Below, piece after piece: positions 1 to 8,588 of a DNA stretch of 61,569 bases. Position 1 is the stretch's first letter. Every line of letters begins with the position of its first letter. The notes under the pieces are model-generated. The model was not told the DNA's origin. It was given only the letters and a program-made list of their open reading frames with translations, and did no database searches. The position numbers and the translations under genes are program-made. The DNA is from Nocardia alni (GTDB taxonomy: Bacteria > Actinomycetota > Actinomycetes > Mycobacteriales > Mycobacteriaceae), in contig NZ_JAGPOX010000043.1 in NCBI RefSeq assembly GCF_019038435.1, positions 1 to 61,569 of the forward strand, given 5' to 3'.

Positions 1-623
1 GAGTTGTAGACCGAGATCGCGCCCACCGTGGGGGCCATGACGCAGGTGCCGCCGGGGTAGGTGACCGAGCCCCAGAGGGAGGCGATGACGGTGCCGGGGC
101 CCGTGTGGATCGTCTTGGACAGGGCGGGCAGGTTGTACTGCGTCTTGTCGTCCATGGGGGTGATGCCGCTGCGGCCGTTGGCGGTGTTCAGCCAGGCGAT
201 GTTGAGGCCCGAGCGGATCGGGTAGCCGACGGCGGCGGGGGCGGCCTGGAAGCGGACCGTGCCGTAGCCCCCGGCCAGGCCGTTGCTGATCTGGTTGGAA
301 CCGGCCTCGCCCGAGGACATGGTCAGCGAAACCGGGTTGCCGGGGCAGCCGAACGTGGGAGAGGAGAACCACATCGGCTGGAACGCGCCCGCGATGTAGT
401 CGAGTTTCGTGGCGGTGAGCAGGTCTGCGGTCTTGGCCAGCTTGTTCACCCCGGCCTCGGCGGCCTTATCCTTGCCCGCAGCCTTGTTGAGCTGGGTGAT
501 CGCCGTGTCGACGGGGGTGGGTCTGGGTGCTGGGTCGGCCGCAGCGGCGCCGAACACTGTCGCGGCACCGATTCCGGCGCAGGCCGCTGCCGCGGCCACA
601 CGCGCGAGGGTCCTGCCGTTCAC
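1..623 (-). CDS. Secreted protein of unknown function (3' end cut by window)
   Basis: The frame runs leftward off the window edge, so at least 207 residues are present and the C-terminus is missing. I chose the GTG at 623 because AAGGAG lies about 10 bases upstream. The N-terminus is a typical Sec signal peptide: it begins MNGRTLARVAAAAACAGIG and is followed by a small-residue stretch ending near AAAADP. The mature part has a short Lys/Ala-rich helix, then a Gly/Ser/Asn-rich domain with paired cysteines (FGCPGNP and GGTCVM), which suggests an exported, disulfide-containing beta-rich protein. I do not recognise the family. It is divergent from the acyl-CoA dehydrogenase operon, sharing a 214-base intergenic region. 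Confidence 0.75.
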   Translation of the reverse strand, partial: MNGRTLARVAAAAACAGIGAATVFGAAAADPAPRPTPVDTAITQLNKAAGKDKAAEAGVNKLAKTADLLTATKLDYIAGAFQPMWFSSPTFGCPGNPVSLTMSSGEAGSNQISNGLAGGYGTVRFQAAPAAVGYPIRSGLNIAWLNTANGRSGITPMDDKTQYNLPALSKTIHTGPGTVIASLWGSVTYPGGTCVMAPTVGAISVYN

Positions 624-837
624 TCGTCGTAACTCCTTGAACTCGTCTCGGCCGCGCAGCGGCCTACCTCCGCAGCAACCTACCAGGTCGTGGCCGGTCA
701 GGTGTCTCGTACCTCCGCGTGGATGACGGATTCGGGCGAATTCGCCGCTGTGATCCACCAGACACCGTTAGATTACCGAGGAGTAAGTTTGAGTCGGACG
801 TCCAATGCTCCGGATAGCAGACACGGTGGGAGATGCC

Positions 838-2010
<1,173 letters not shown>

Positions 2011-2019
2011 GGCAGGACC

Positions 2020-3141
2020 ATGGATTTCGAACTCACCGATGAACAGGGCCTGCTGCGCGACACGGTCCGTGAGCTGCTGGCGCGCAACTACGATCCGGAG
2101 TCCAGGCTGAAGGTGCTGGATACCGAACTGGGCTGGAATCGCGAGGTGTGGTCGCAGCTGGCCGAATTAGGTGTGCTGGGACTGAGTTTCAGCGAGGAGG
2201 ACGGTGGAGTCGGCGCGGGGCCGGTCGAGACCATGGTGGTCATGGAGGAATTCGGCCGGCGTCTGGCGCCCGAACCGCTGCTGGACGCCGTGCTGTTGCC
2301 GGGTGGACTGATCGCCCGGGTGGGCACGCCCGCGCAGCGGCAGCGCCTGCTGCCCCAGGTCGCCGCCGGAGAGACGTTGCTGGCGTTCGCACATGCCGAG
2401 CCCGGATCCCGGTGGCCCGCCACCGAATTGACGACGAGTGCCGTGGCCGAGGGCGACGGATATCGGATCACCGGGCTGAAGAATCCCGTGCCGCACGGTG
2501 ATTGCGCCGAGACGCTCGTGGTCAGCGCCGCCCTGCCCGACGATTCGGCGGGGCTGTTCCTGGTCGCGGCCGATGCGGCGACCCGTACCGCGTACCGCAC
2601 CTTCGACGGCAGCCGCGGGGCGCAGTTCGAATTCGACAAGGCCGCAGCCGAATTGCTGGGCGAGCCCGGCGACGCCGCAGCGGCGATCAGCGCGGAGATC
2701 ACCACCGCGCAGGCGAGCCTGTGCGCGGAATCGGTCGGCGCGATGACAGAGGCGCTGCGGCTGACCACCGAATACCTCACCACGCGTAAGCAATTCGGGG
2801 TCACGCTGTCGAAGTTTCAGGCGCTCACCCAGCGTGCGGCGAATATGTATGTTTCGCTGGAACTGGCACGCAGCATGAGCTTCTACCTCACCGCGGGCCT
2901 CGCCGACGGCGCACCCGACCCGCTGGTCGCCTCGCGCGCCCGCCTGCAGGCCAGCCGCTCGGCCCGGCACATTGGCCAGGAGGCCATCCAGATGCACGGC
3001 GGGATCGGCGTCACCGCCGAGTACCCGGTCAGCCACTACACCGCCCGGCTGACCGCCATCGAGCGCATGTTCGGCGGCGGATTCGAGCATCTGCGGGTGC
3101 TCAGCGACCGCGTGGCGGGGTACGGGTTGGTCGAGTTGTAG
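2020..3141 (+). CDS. Acyl-CoA dehydrogenase, subunit 2 of the pair
   Basis: A 373-residue acyl-CoA dehydrogenase homologue, the probable partner of the gene just upstream. The N-terminal helical domain begins MDFELTDEQGLLRDTVREL. The middle beta domain is degenerate, with a weak form of the flavin signature around LLAFAHAEPGSRWP. The C-terminal helical domain carries the well conserved RKQFGVTLSKFQA and QMHGGIGVTAEYP motifs that contact FAD. No canonical catalytic Glu-Gly motif is visible, so this may be a structural or flavin-binding subunit rather than an independent enzyme (inference). The ATG at 2020 follows GGCAGGACC. The operon ends here; the next gene is convergent. Confidence 0.86.
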   Translation: MDFELTDEQGLLRDTVRELLARNYDPESRLKVLDTELGWNREVWSQLAELGVLGLSFSEEDGGVGAGPVETMVVMEEFGRRLAPEPLLDAVLLPGGLIARVGTPAQRQRLLPQVAAGETLLAFAHAEPGSRWPATELTTSAVAEGDGYRITGLKNPVPHGDCAETLVVSAALPDDSAGLFLVAADAATRTAYRTFDGSRGAQFEFDKAAAELLGEPGDAAAAISAEITTAQASLCAESVGAMTEALRLTTEYLTTRKQFGVTLSKFQALTQRAANMYVSLELARSMSFYLTAGLADGAPDPLVASRARLQASRSARHIGQEAIQMHGGIGVTAEYPVSHYTARLTAIERMFGGGFEHLRVLSDRVAGYGLVEL

Positions 3142-3157
3142 GGATCTCGTCCCGCCC

Positions 3158-3646
3158 CTACTCCGACGGAGTCCGGTGCTGGCGGTAGGGCGCACGGGCG
3201 GTCGTCGTGTCGCCCGGCTCGTCGGTGTAGCCCGGATCGGTCGTATAGGGGGGTGAGTCCGATTGCGTTGGAGAGGGATTCGATGAGGTGTTCTGGCCGG
3301 ACGACGGCGTGAGGGATGCGTACGGTTCGGCCGGGTTGTACGTGTACGACGGCAGGGACGGCAGCACCGACGGGTGCGGTGTGGTGATCTTGGCCACGTG
3401 CCACGACGGTGTCGGCGGGATGTAGACGACCTGGGTGGTCGAGGTCGGTGCGCGGGTGCCGTCCGTAGTCGGCAGGTTTGTACTCAACGGCGGTGGGGCA
3501 ACATAGACATCGTGCGGCCGCACGTCGCACGCGCCGATCACCACCAGGCCGAGTGAGACCGCCCCCGCGGCCAGCGCGAGGCCGGCGACTCTGGTCGTCA
3601 TCCGCGGCTGGCCGGGCTCGAACAGCGAGTTCAGATGCTCGCGCAA
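3158..3646 (-). CDS. Pro/Ser/Thr-rich putative lipoprotein or membrane-anchored protein
   Basis: A 162-residue protein of unknown function. After a short cytoplasmic-looking head (MREHLNSLFEPGQPRMTTR) there is one hydrophobic helix (about residues 19-40) ending in VVIGACDVRP. That end can be read as a loose lipobox with Cys near residue 40, or simply as a single-pass anchor. The rest is low-complexity Pro/Thr/Ser/Tyr with repeated TPS/PSPT runs, typical of an extended, possibly glycosylated cell-wall spacer. No catalytic domain is visible. It is convergent with the acyl-CoA dehydrogenase operon, with 16 bases between stop codons. Confidence 0.65.
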   Translation of the reverse strand: MREHLNSLFEPGQPRMTTRVAGLALAAGAVSLGLVVIGACDVRPHDVYVAPPPLSTNLPTTDGTRAPTSTTQVVYIPPTPSWHVAKITTPHPSVLPSLPSYTYNPAEPYASLTPSSGQNTSSNPSPTQSDSPPYTTDPGYTDEPGDTTTARAPYRQHRTPSE

Positions 3647-4023
3647 GGCGCTGCCTCCGACCAGGGCCCCGGTGGACGGTGCGGGATGTCAGCGGCGCGC
3701 TCCCCCACGTCCGCCGTTCTGCCATGCATCGGTGTACTGCTCCTCAACTAGGCCCGAGTTCCAACCATCTCGAGTCGGCTCACATTAACCGAGGGGCCGG
3801 GGCGGTGCCAGACGGCCGATAGGTCGGCAAAGTACCGGCCAGTCATGTCAAAGGATTATGATTCAGATATCGAAATGGTCACTTCGGCGTGTCGCCCGCG
3901 TGTCGGGTGGCGATTTGGCAACAAAGCCGTAGCGTGTGGGCAAAGTTACACGTGAAGACGCCAAAAATTGTCGAGGGACACAGTGAGATTCACGGCCCCC
4001 GGTGGCGTCATCGAGGAGTGGTG
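3647..4023. other. Intergenic region, divergent promoters expected
   Basis: 377 bases lie between the divergent lipoprotein-like gene and the small membrane protein gene. The right half (about 3845-3990) is clearly richer in A/T than its surroundings, which fits promoter DNA. I could not pick a convincing -10/-35 pair or a long palindrome. No gene is supported here. Confidence 0.5.
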
Positions 4024-4272
4024 ATGGGAGCTTACTCGGCACCTGGGCTGCAAGCGGCACAGGCCGATTCGGGCGGGGCAGAATCCGCGCGCTCCGCGTG
4101 GACGACTGTGTCCCGCCTGATGGCGTGGTTCATCTTCGTCGGCGGTTTGACCGGTGCGGTTCTCGGCATTGTCGAAATCCGTGTCCTGGTTACCGTTGCG
4201 GGCCTGATGCTCGCGTGCACGGCCGGACTGGTCCTGCTGAAGCTACGCGCTGACGCGCACGGATCGGCCTGA
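4024..4272 (+). CDS. Small two-helix membrane protein of unknown function
   Basis: An 82-residue protein starting at ATG 4024, chosen because GAGGAG lies 5 bases upstream and the predicted N-terminus is short. Two hydrophobic helices follow each other closely: VSRLMAWFIFVGGLTGAVLG and then VLVTVAGLMLACTAGLVLL. The hairpin leaves both ends on the same side of the membrane. The C-terminal KLRADAHGSA is charged. No family is recognised. It stands alone between divergent and co-directional neighbours. Confidence 0.6.
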   Translation: MGAYSAPGLQAAQADSGGAESARSAWTTVSRLMAWFIFVGGLTGAVLGIVEIRVLVTVAGLMLACTAGLVLLKLRADAHGSA

Positions 4273-4396
4273 GCGCTAGGTAGTTTCGGTCCGCGTACCC
4301 GCGTTGCCGACGTGGCGGCGGCTTGACGATCGACACTGAGCTGTCGATCGAAAATGGCTGGGCCAGAGAGTATCGCAACGCCTACCGTGAACAAGT

Positions 4397-5212
4397 ATGC
4401 GGATCGAGTCGACTACTGACGCCGCGCTGTTTCAGCGTCGCACTGTGGATTTCCTGTCTCGGGATCCCCTGCGTCACACCGTGATCGCCACTCTGCTCGA
4501 ACGATATGTCAGCGGATTGGTCGCGGACGCCGCGCTGTTCGTGTCGATGCATGCCGATGGCGCGGTAGTGGGTGTCGGGTTGCGTACGCCCGGTCGTCCC
4601 TTTCATCTGGGTGATATGCCCCATGCGGTGATATCAGGGCTGGTCCGGTTCCTGTCCACGAAAACGCCGGATCTGCCAGGGGTTGCGGGGGTGCCGGATG
4701 CGGCTCTGGCGTTTGCCCGGCAGTGGCAGGTAGTGCAGGGCAAAGCATTTCGACACGATGGGCTCGAAAGGCTGTACCGCCTGGGTGAACTGCGTATCCC
4801 GACCGTCTCGGGCGCCGCTCACGTTGCGGTCGATGCCGATGCGGACCTCTGCGCGCAGTGGTCGGACGTAATGCAGCAGGAGACGGGCATCGGTATGGAT
4901 CCCGGCTCGGTCGCCGCACGTATCGCGCTGGGGCGCTGGTGGTTGTGGACGGACGGTGACCGTCCGGTCGCGATGGCCGGTCACCAGGAACGTGCGTTCG
5001 GTTGGACCCGAACAGGCCCGGTCTACACCCCACCCGAATACCGCTCCCACGGCTACGCCAGCGCCCTGACTGCCCATATCTCGAAAACCCTCCGCGCCGA
5101 AGGCTCCCAGGTCTGCCTGTTCACCGACCTGGCCAACGCCACCTCGAACAAGATCTACCAGGCCATCGGTTACGAACCGGTACGCGACTTCGTCACCTAC
5201 GAGTTCGACTAG
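4397..5212 (+). CDS. GNAT-family N-acetyltransferase
   Basis: A 271-residue protein whose C-terminal half is a GNAT fold that transfers an acyl group from acyl-CoA to an unknown amine. The acetyl-CoA pyrophosphate loop region reads VYTPPEYRSHGYASALTAH (about residues 209-228), followed by LFTDLANATSNKIYQAIGY, the usual beta5/alpha4 with an Asn and a Tyr near the active site. The N-terminal half is a second, degenerate domain, as in other two-domain actinobacterial GNATs. The ATG at 4397 lacks a good ribosome site. It is monocistronic, and the context gives no clue to substrate. Confidence 0.8.
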   Translation: MRIESTTDAALFQRRTVDFLSRDPLRHTVIATLLERYVSGLVADAALFVSMHADGAVVGVGLRTPGRPFHLGDMPHAVISGLVRFLSTKTPDLPGVAGVPDAALAFARQWQVVQGKAFRHDGLERLYRLGELRIPTVSGAAHVAVDADADLCAQWSDVMQQETGIGMDPGSVAARIALGRWWLWTDGDRPVAMAGHQERAFGWTRTGPVYTPPEYRSHGYASALTAHISKTLRAEGSQVCLFTDLANATSNKIYQAIGYEPVRDFVTYEFD

Positions 5213-5326
5213 CGAGGCGAATCGGTGAGCCCGGCCTATCGCTACATTTTCCCGGCTCGAAAGTCCGGTTTCCGACGAATCTGTCGTAAGAATGTAGATG
5301 TAGGCCGGGTTGCCGAATCGTCGCAG

Positions 5327-5510
5327 TCACAGCGCATTGTGCAGGATGTGCCGGAGCACGGACTCCACAGTCGCCCCGGGGTTCACCGGCGCGGTTGGCG
5401 AGCGCCAGGCGACGATCTGATCCGGGCGGACCAAGAGCGCCGCCGATCGGGCGATTTCCACTGCTTCGCACCATGATTGGTCGAGCGCGTGGACCCGCAC
5501 CCGCTGATCT
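5327..5510 (-). pseudogene. 3' remnant of an FAD-dependent aromatic monooxygenase
   Basis: The minus strand encodes about 60 residues ending at a TGA at 5327. They read like the extreme C-terminus of phenol-hydroxylase/TfdB-type flavoprotein monooxygenases: a Trp, an Ile-Ala-Arg-Ser-Ala stretch and then ALLVRPDQIVAWRS, with a final helix VESVLRHILHNAL. The rest of the enzyme (about 400 residues expected) is absent. Its upstream sequence is replaced by the body of the TetR gene on the other strand, so only a scar remains. The assignment rests on motif memory without an alignment. Confidence 0.45.
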
Positions 5511-6238
5511 GGTCCCTTCCGGAGCCGCCCGGACGGTCCACGACCAGCCTGAGCCGCGCCGAGATCCTGCGTGCCGGTCTGGCGATCGCCGATGCCGAGG
5601 GCGCCCGCGCGCTGACCATGCGCCGCGTGGCCGCCGCCGTGGGGGCCTCGACGCCGATGTCGCTGTATCGCCATGTGGGTAGCAAGGACGGCCTCGTCGA
5701 CCTGATGCTCGATGCCGTCTACGGCGAGATCCCGCTGCCGCGAGAGCCGGATCCGCACTGGCGCATCGCGCTCGAACAGATGGCACTGGACACCTGGGCG
5801 GTGCTCTCGCGGCATCTCTGGTTCGGTGAACTCGTGCACACCCGTCCGCCCGTCGGCCCGAATGCACTGCGCTACTTCGATTTCCGCTTCGCGCTGCTCG
5901 AGCCGCTGGGGCGCTCGGCCGACGAGTTGACGTTGATCACCGGCGCGGTCGACGGCCACCTGTTCGGGTCGGCGCTGCAATCGGCGGAGGAGCGCCGCAT
6001 GCGCGAGCGGGTCGGGCTGCGCGAGGACGATCAGTTGACCGCCGCCGTCGAGCCGATCCTGGAACCGCTGCTGGACCGGTACCCGGCATTCGCGCGCTGG
6101 TTCCGCGGCCGGCAGGGGCCGGCGCGGGATTCCGCCGAGAGCACCGGCGACGCGAGGCCGCTCGACGCGGTCGAGTGGACGTTGGCCTGCCTGCTGGACG
6201 GCCTGACCGCGCGGCTCGGGCTGCCGCGCGGCTCGTAG
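5489..6238 (+). CDS. TetR-family transcriptional regulator
   Basis: A 249-residue TetR regulator. The N-terminal helix-turn-helix spans about residues 20-70 (AEILRAGLAIADAEGARALT, then RRVAAAVGASTPMSLYRHV), with the classical Tyr-Arg-His before the last helix. The C-terminal part is a TetR_C-like ligand domain with no recognisable ligand motif. The start is uncertain: GTG 5489 was chosen, a TTG 12 bases upstream is in frame, and neither has a strong ribosome site. The cupin gene follows after only 9 bases, so the two are probably cotranscribed and the regulator may control the pair. The 5' end overlaps the antisense monooxygenase remnant. Confidence 0.85.
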   Translation: MDPHPLIWSLPEPPGRSTTSLSRAEILRAGLAIADAEGARALTMRRVAAAVGASTPMSLYRHVGSKDGLVDLMLDAVYGEIPLPREPDPHWRIALEQMALDTWAVLSRHLWFGELVHTRPPVGPNALRYFDFRFALLEPLGRSADELTLITGAVDGHLFGSALQSAEERRMRERVGLREDDQLTAAVEPILEPLLDRYPAFARWFRGRQGPARDSAESTGDARPLDAVEWTLACLLDGLTARLGLPRGS

Positions 6239-6247
6239 ACTTCAGGC

Positions 6248-6601
6248 ATGGCGCAAGAGCAGTCGTTCGCCGCGATCACGCGGACCATCGAGATGGATGT
6301 GGCACTGTCCCCGGAGATTTCGGCGGGGCGGATCGAGGCTCGGAGGATTCGGATTCCCGCGGGAGTCGCAGCGGGGTTGCATGTGCACAACGGCCCGGTG
6401 GTGGGCAACGTCGTGAGCGGGGTGGTGGCGTATCAGATCGAGGGGGAGCAGGTGCAGATCTTGCGGGCAGGGGATCTGTTCTTCGAGCCGCAGGGGGCGC
6501 GGATCGCGCGATTCGATGCGTTGGATGAGGACGTGACGTTTCTGGCGTACTTCGTCCTGGCCCCGGGGCAGGAGGCGGAAATGGAGTTCCCCTCGGCGTG
6601 A
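6248..6601 (+). CDS. Cupin-domain protein
   Basis: A 117-residue single-domain cupin. The first cupin motif is reduced: HVHNGPVVGNVVSG supplies two histidines but lacks the full H-x-H-x4-E pattern. The second motif region reads LRAGDLFFEPQG. Small cupins of this kind bind a metal or a small effector and are often partners of a regulator. The 9-base gap to the TetR gene suggests co-expression. Function is unknown beyond the fold. Confidence 0.78.
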   Translation: MAQEQSFAAITRTIEMDVALSPEISAGRIEARRIRIPAGVAAGLHVHNGPVVGNVVSGVVAYQIEGEQVQILRAGDLFFEPQGARIARFDALDEDVTFLAYFVLAPGQEAEMEFPSA

Positions 6602-6625
6602 GACCGGCCGGACAGTCGGCCTCGC

Positions 6626-6973
6626 TCAGCCGCGGCGCCGGTGCAGGGGGATCGGTTCGGGGTAGGCAGGGGCCGGGCGGTCGCGTTCGAGCAGGAGCAT
6701 CGTCAGGCCGGCGTCTCGGATCAGCAGGTCCAGGTCGTCTATCAGGTCGGTGACGCCGTCGCTGGCGGCACGGATTTCGCGAGGACTGCTGTCGTTGCGG
6801 TCGAAAACCGCACGGAGGGAATGCAATTGCAGGCCGACATCGAACAGGTGGCGAACCAGGCGATCGCTGAGTTCGGAGAATTCCACGACGCCGGGTTCGT
6901 CGCGCATCGGACGCGGCGAGAAGAACGGTAGTGCGGCGATATTCGGTTGATCACCGGTATGGGTGTGGTCCAC
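6626..6973 (-). CDS. Orphan histidine-kinase DHp-like domain lacking the phospho-acceptor His
   Basis: A 115-residue protein starting at GTG 6973 behind GGAGGGG. Residues about 33-50 read ELSDRLVRHLFDVGLQLH, which lines up with the dimerisation/phospho-acceptor helix of DevS/NarX-type kinases (DLHDHVIQRLFAVGLALQ as I recall it). A second helix, VTDLIDDLDLLIRDAG, matches the DHp hairpin return. The phospho-acceptor His is Ser here, and there is no ATPase domain and no sensor. It is best read as a stand-alone DHp-derived dimerisation protein that might bind or antagonise a DevS-like kinase (inference). It is divergent from the pyridoxamine-oxidase-like gene. Confidence 0.55.
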   Translation of the reverse strand: MDHTHTGDQPNIAALPFFSPRPMRDEPGVVEFSELSDRLVRHLFDVGLQLHSLRAVFDRNDSSPREIRAASDGVTDLIDDLDLLIRDAGLTMLLLERDRPAPAYPEPIPLHRRRG

Positions 6974-6987
6974 GTCCCCTCCGGAGT

Positions 6988-7010
6988 TTTGAACCGATAG
7001 GTTTGAACCG
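6988..7010. promoter_or_regulatory. Direct repeat upstream of the DHp-like gene
   Basis: The 9-mer TTTGAACCG occurs at 6988-6996 and again at 7002-7010, a centre-to-centre spacing of 14 bases. It lies in the divergent intergenic region just upstream of the GTG at 6973. It could be a pair of half-sites for a regulator; nothing else supports this. Confidence 0.3.
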
Positions 7011-7168
7011 CGCGTCGAGAGATCCGTGCGTAATTCTACGTGCGGTGATTGTTCGGGAGGTTGTTACGCGACGAACCCCCCGAAATGACGTTTGCAGATG
7101 CACGTTCGTCGTATCGGACACCACGGGCCGCAATCGGATGAACTCCCCACGGCGGATGCGCTTCGGCG

Positions 7169-7174
7169 GATAAT
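7169..7174 (+). promoter_or_regulatory. Probable -10 element for a leaderless transcript
   Basis: GATAAT lies 5 bases before the ATG at 7180, one mismatch from TATAAT. Transcription would begin at or next to the start codon, which is the common leaderless arrangement in actinobacteria. No ribosome site is needed and none strong is seen. Confidence 0.4.
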
Positions 7175-7179
7175 AGGGT

Positions 7180-7587
7180 ATGGCGGAACAAGGCCGCAGG
7201 GAGTTGCGAGAGCTGACCGATGCGGACTCGCTGCGGCTACTCGGGACAGTCGGGTTCGGCCGAATTGCCTTCGCCCGCTACGCATTGCCCGCTATCCGGC
7301 CGGTCAATCACGTCCTCGACGGTGAGGATGTGGTCGTACACGCCAACCTGGGCATCGTGCCGCTGCACGTGGACCGCCAGGTTGTCGCCTACGAGGTGGA
7401 CACCATCGATGAACACACCCAGCTCGGCTGGTGCGTGATACTCACCGGAACCACCGAGGCCGTCACCGATCCGGACGACGCACTGCGCTACGAAGGCCTG
7501 ATCGACCCGTGGCTGCCCGGTTCGCCGTACCGGATCATCCGCATCCATCCCGACATCATCACCGGGATCGAGCTCGTCGGACCATGA
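7180..7587 (+). CDS. Pyridoxamine 5'-phosphate oxidase-like flavin/F420-binding protein
   Basis: A 135-residue split-barrel protein of the PPOX-like (Pyridox_ox_2) group. Typical features are the opening helix RELRELTDADSLRLLGTVGF, the first strand GRIAFARYALPAIRPVNHV, the VVVHANLG strand, the acidic VVAYEVDTID segment and the W-x-V-x-L-x-G-T turn (WCVILTGTTEAV). Such proteins bind FMN, F420 or haem, and several belong to hypoxia regulons in mycobacteria. The divergent neighbour resembles a fragment of a hypoxia sensor kinase, which is a suggestive pairing, but no clear DevR box was seen between them. Substrate unknown. Confidence 0.82.
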   Translation: MAEQGRRELRELTDADSLRLLGTVGFGRIAFARYALPAIRPVNHVLDGEDVVVHANLGIVPLHVDRQVVAYEVDTIDEHTQLGWCVILTGTTEAVTDPDDALRYEGLIDPWLPGSPYRIIRIHPDIITGIELVGP

Positions 7588-7600
7588 GAAGGGCCGGGAG

Positions 7601-8521
7601 TCACCGTTCCTGGCGCACAACCCATTCGAACGCGTCCGCCTTGGACAGCGCGCCCTGCACCGTGCGGGAACGGTTGGGTTCGCCGAGGTCGGGCAACAGG
7701 CTGCCGGACAGGCCGACCAGGGTCGCCAGCGTATCCGGTGTGAACCACTCCGGACGGGTGGCGAACAGCAGATCCTCCGAGGACGTGTTGCCGCTGGCTC
7801 CGGGCGCGAACGGGCAGCCGCCCAGGCCGCCGAGGGAGCCATCGATCACATCGGCCCCCGCCGCGATGGCGGCCAGCGAATTGGCCACGCCCATACCCCA
7901 GGTGTCGTGGCCGTGGAACACGATGCGGCGCTGGGGAGTCTGCGTTCGCACCGCACCGATGAGGTCGCTCACCTGTGCGGGATGGGCCTGCCCGAGGGTG
8001 TCGGCGATCACGATGTCGGTGGCCCCGGCCGTGCGCGGATCGTTCGCGATCGCCAGCACCCGGTGCGGATCGATCGGGCCCTCGAAGGGGCAGGTGAAAG
8101 CCGTCGCCAGACAGAGCTGTATCGATCCGCCGACCTCGGCCGCGAACCGGACCGCGTCGGGCATGGCGGCCACGCTGTCCTCCGTGGTCCGGCCGATATT
8201 GGCCTTGTTGTGCGTGTCGGAGACCGAGAAGCAGTACTGGAAGTTCCGCACGCCCGCCGCCGCGGCCCGCTCCACGTGCCGCGGCGTGGCCACCCACACC
8301 CAGCAGCGTTGCAGCTCTTCCGGTTCCAGTGCCGCGATCAGATCCATGGTGTTGGCCATCGGCGGCACCAGATCGGGGCGGGCCATCGAACCGATCTCCA
8401 GCGTCGGTACGCCCAGGCTCAGCAGTGTGCGCACGATCTCCACCTTGCGTTCGGTGGGCAGCACCTTGCCGGTCAGTTGAAGGCCGTCGCGCAGGGTCAC
8501 ATCGCGAAGTATCGGACTCAC
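7601..8521 (-). CDS. Hydroxymethylglutaryl-CoA lyase family protein
   Basis: A 306-residue TIM-barrel lyase of the HMGL family that cleaves a beta-hydroxyacyl-CoA. Hallmarks are the N-terminal LRDVTLRDGLQ (metal-binding Asp and catalytic Arg), HGHDTWGMGVAN (metal-binding His pair) and the loop GLGGCPFAPGASGN with the conserved Cys of this family. It starts at GTG 8521 behind GAGGAGG. It lies 67 bases downstream of a class III CoA-transferase on the same strand, so the pair probably activates a dicarboxylic or hydroxy acid as CoA ester and then cleaves it, in leucine-, itaconate- or mesaconate-type catabolism. The exact substrate cannot be told. Confidence 0.85.
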   Translation of the reverse strand: MSPILRDVTLRDGLQLTGKVLPTERKVEIVRTLLSLGVPTLEIGSMARPDLVPPMANTMDLIAALEPEELQRCWVWVATPRHVERAAAAGVRNFQYCFSVSDTHNKANIGRTTEDSVAAMPDAVRFAAEVGGSIQLCLATAFTCPFEGPIDPHRVLAIANDPRTAGATDIVIADTLGQAHPAQVSDLIGAVRTQTPQRRIVFHGHDTWGMGVANSLAAIAAGADVIDGSLGGLGGCPFAPGASGNTSSEDLLFATRPEWFTPDTLATLVGLSGSLLPDLGEPNRSRTVQGALSKADAFEWVVRQER

Positions 8522-8588
8522 GACACCTCCTCGCCGGCACTCGTCGGCGTCGTGCGCCGAGGCACGTTGTGTCGATGATTCGCTGCGC

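Noticed and set aside
6974..7179. A DevR/DosR box between the DHp-like and PPOX-like genes.
   Set aside because: No GGGACTTTNGTCCC-like palindrome could be found; only the TTTGAACCG direct repeat is reported.
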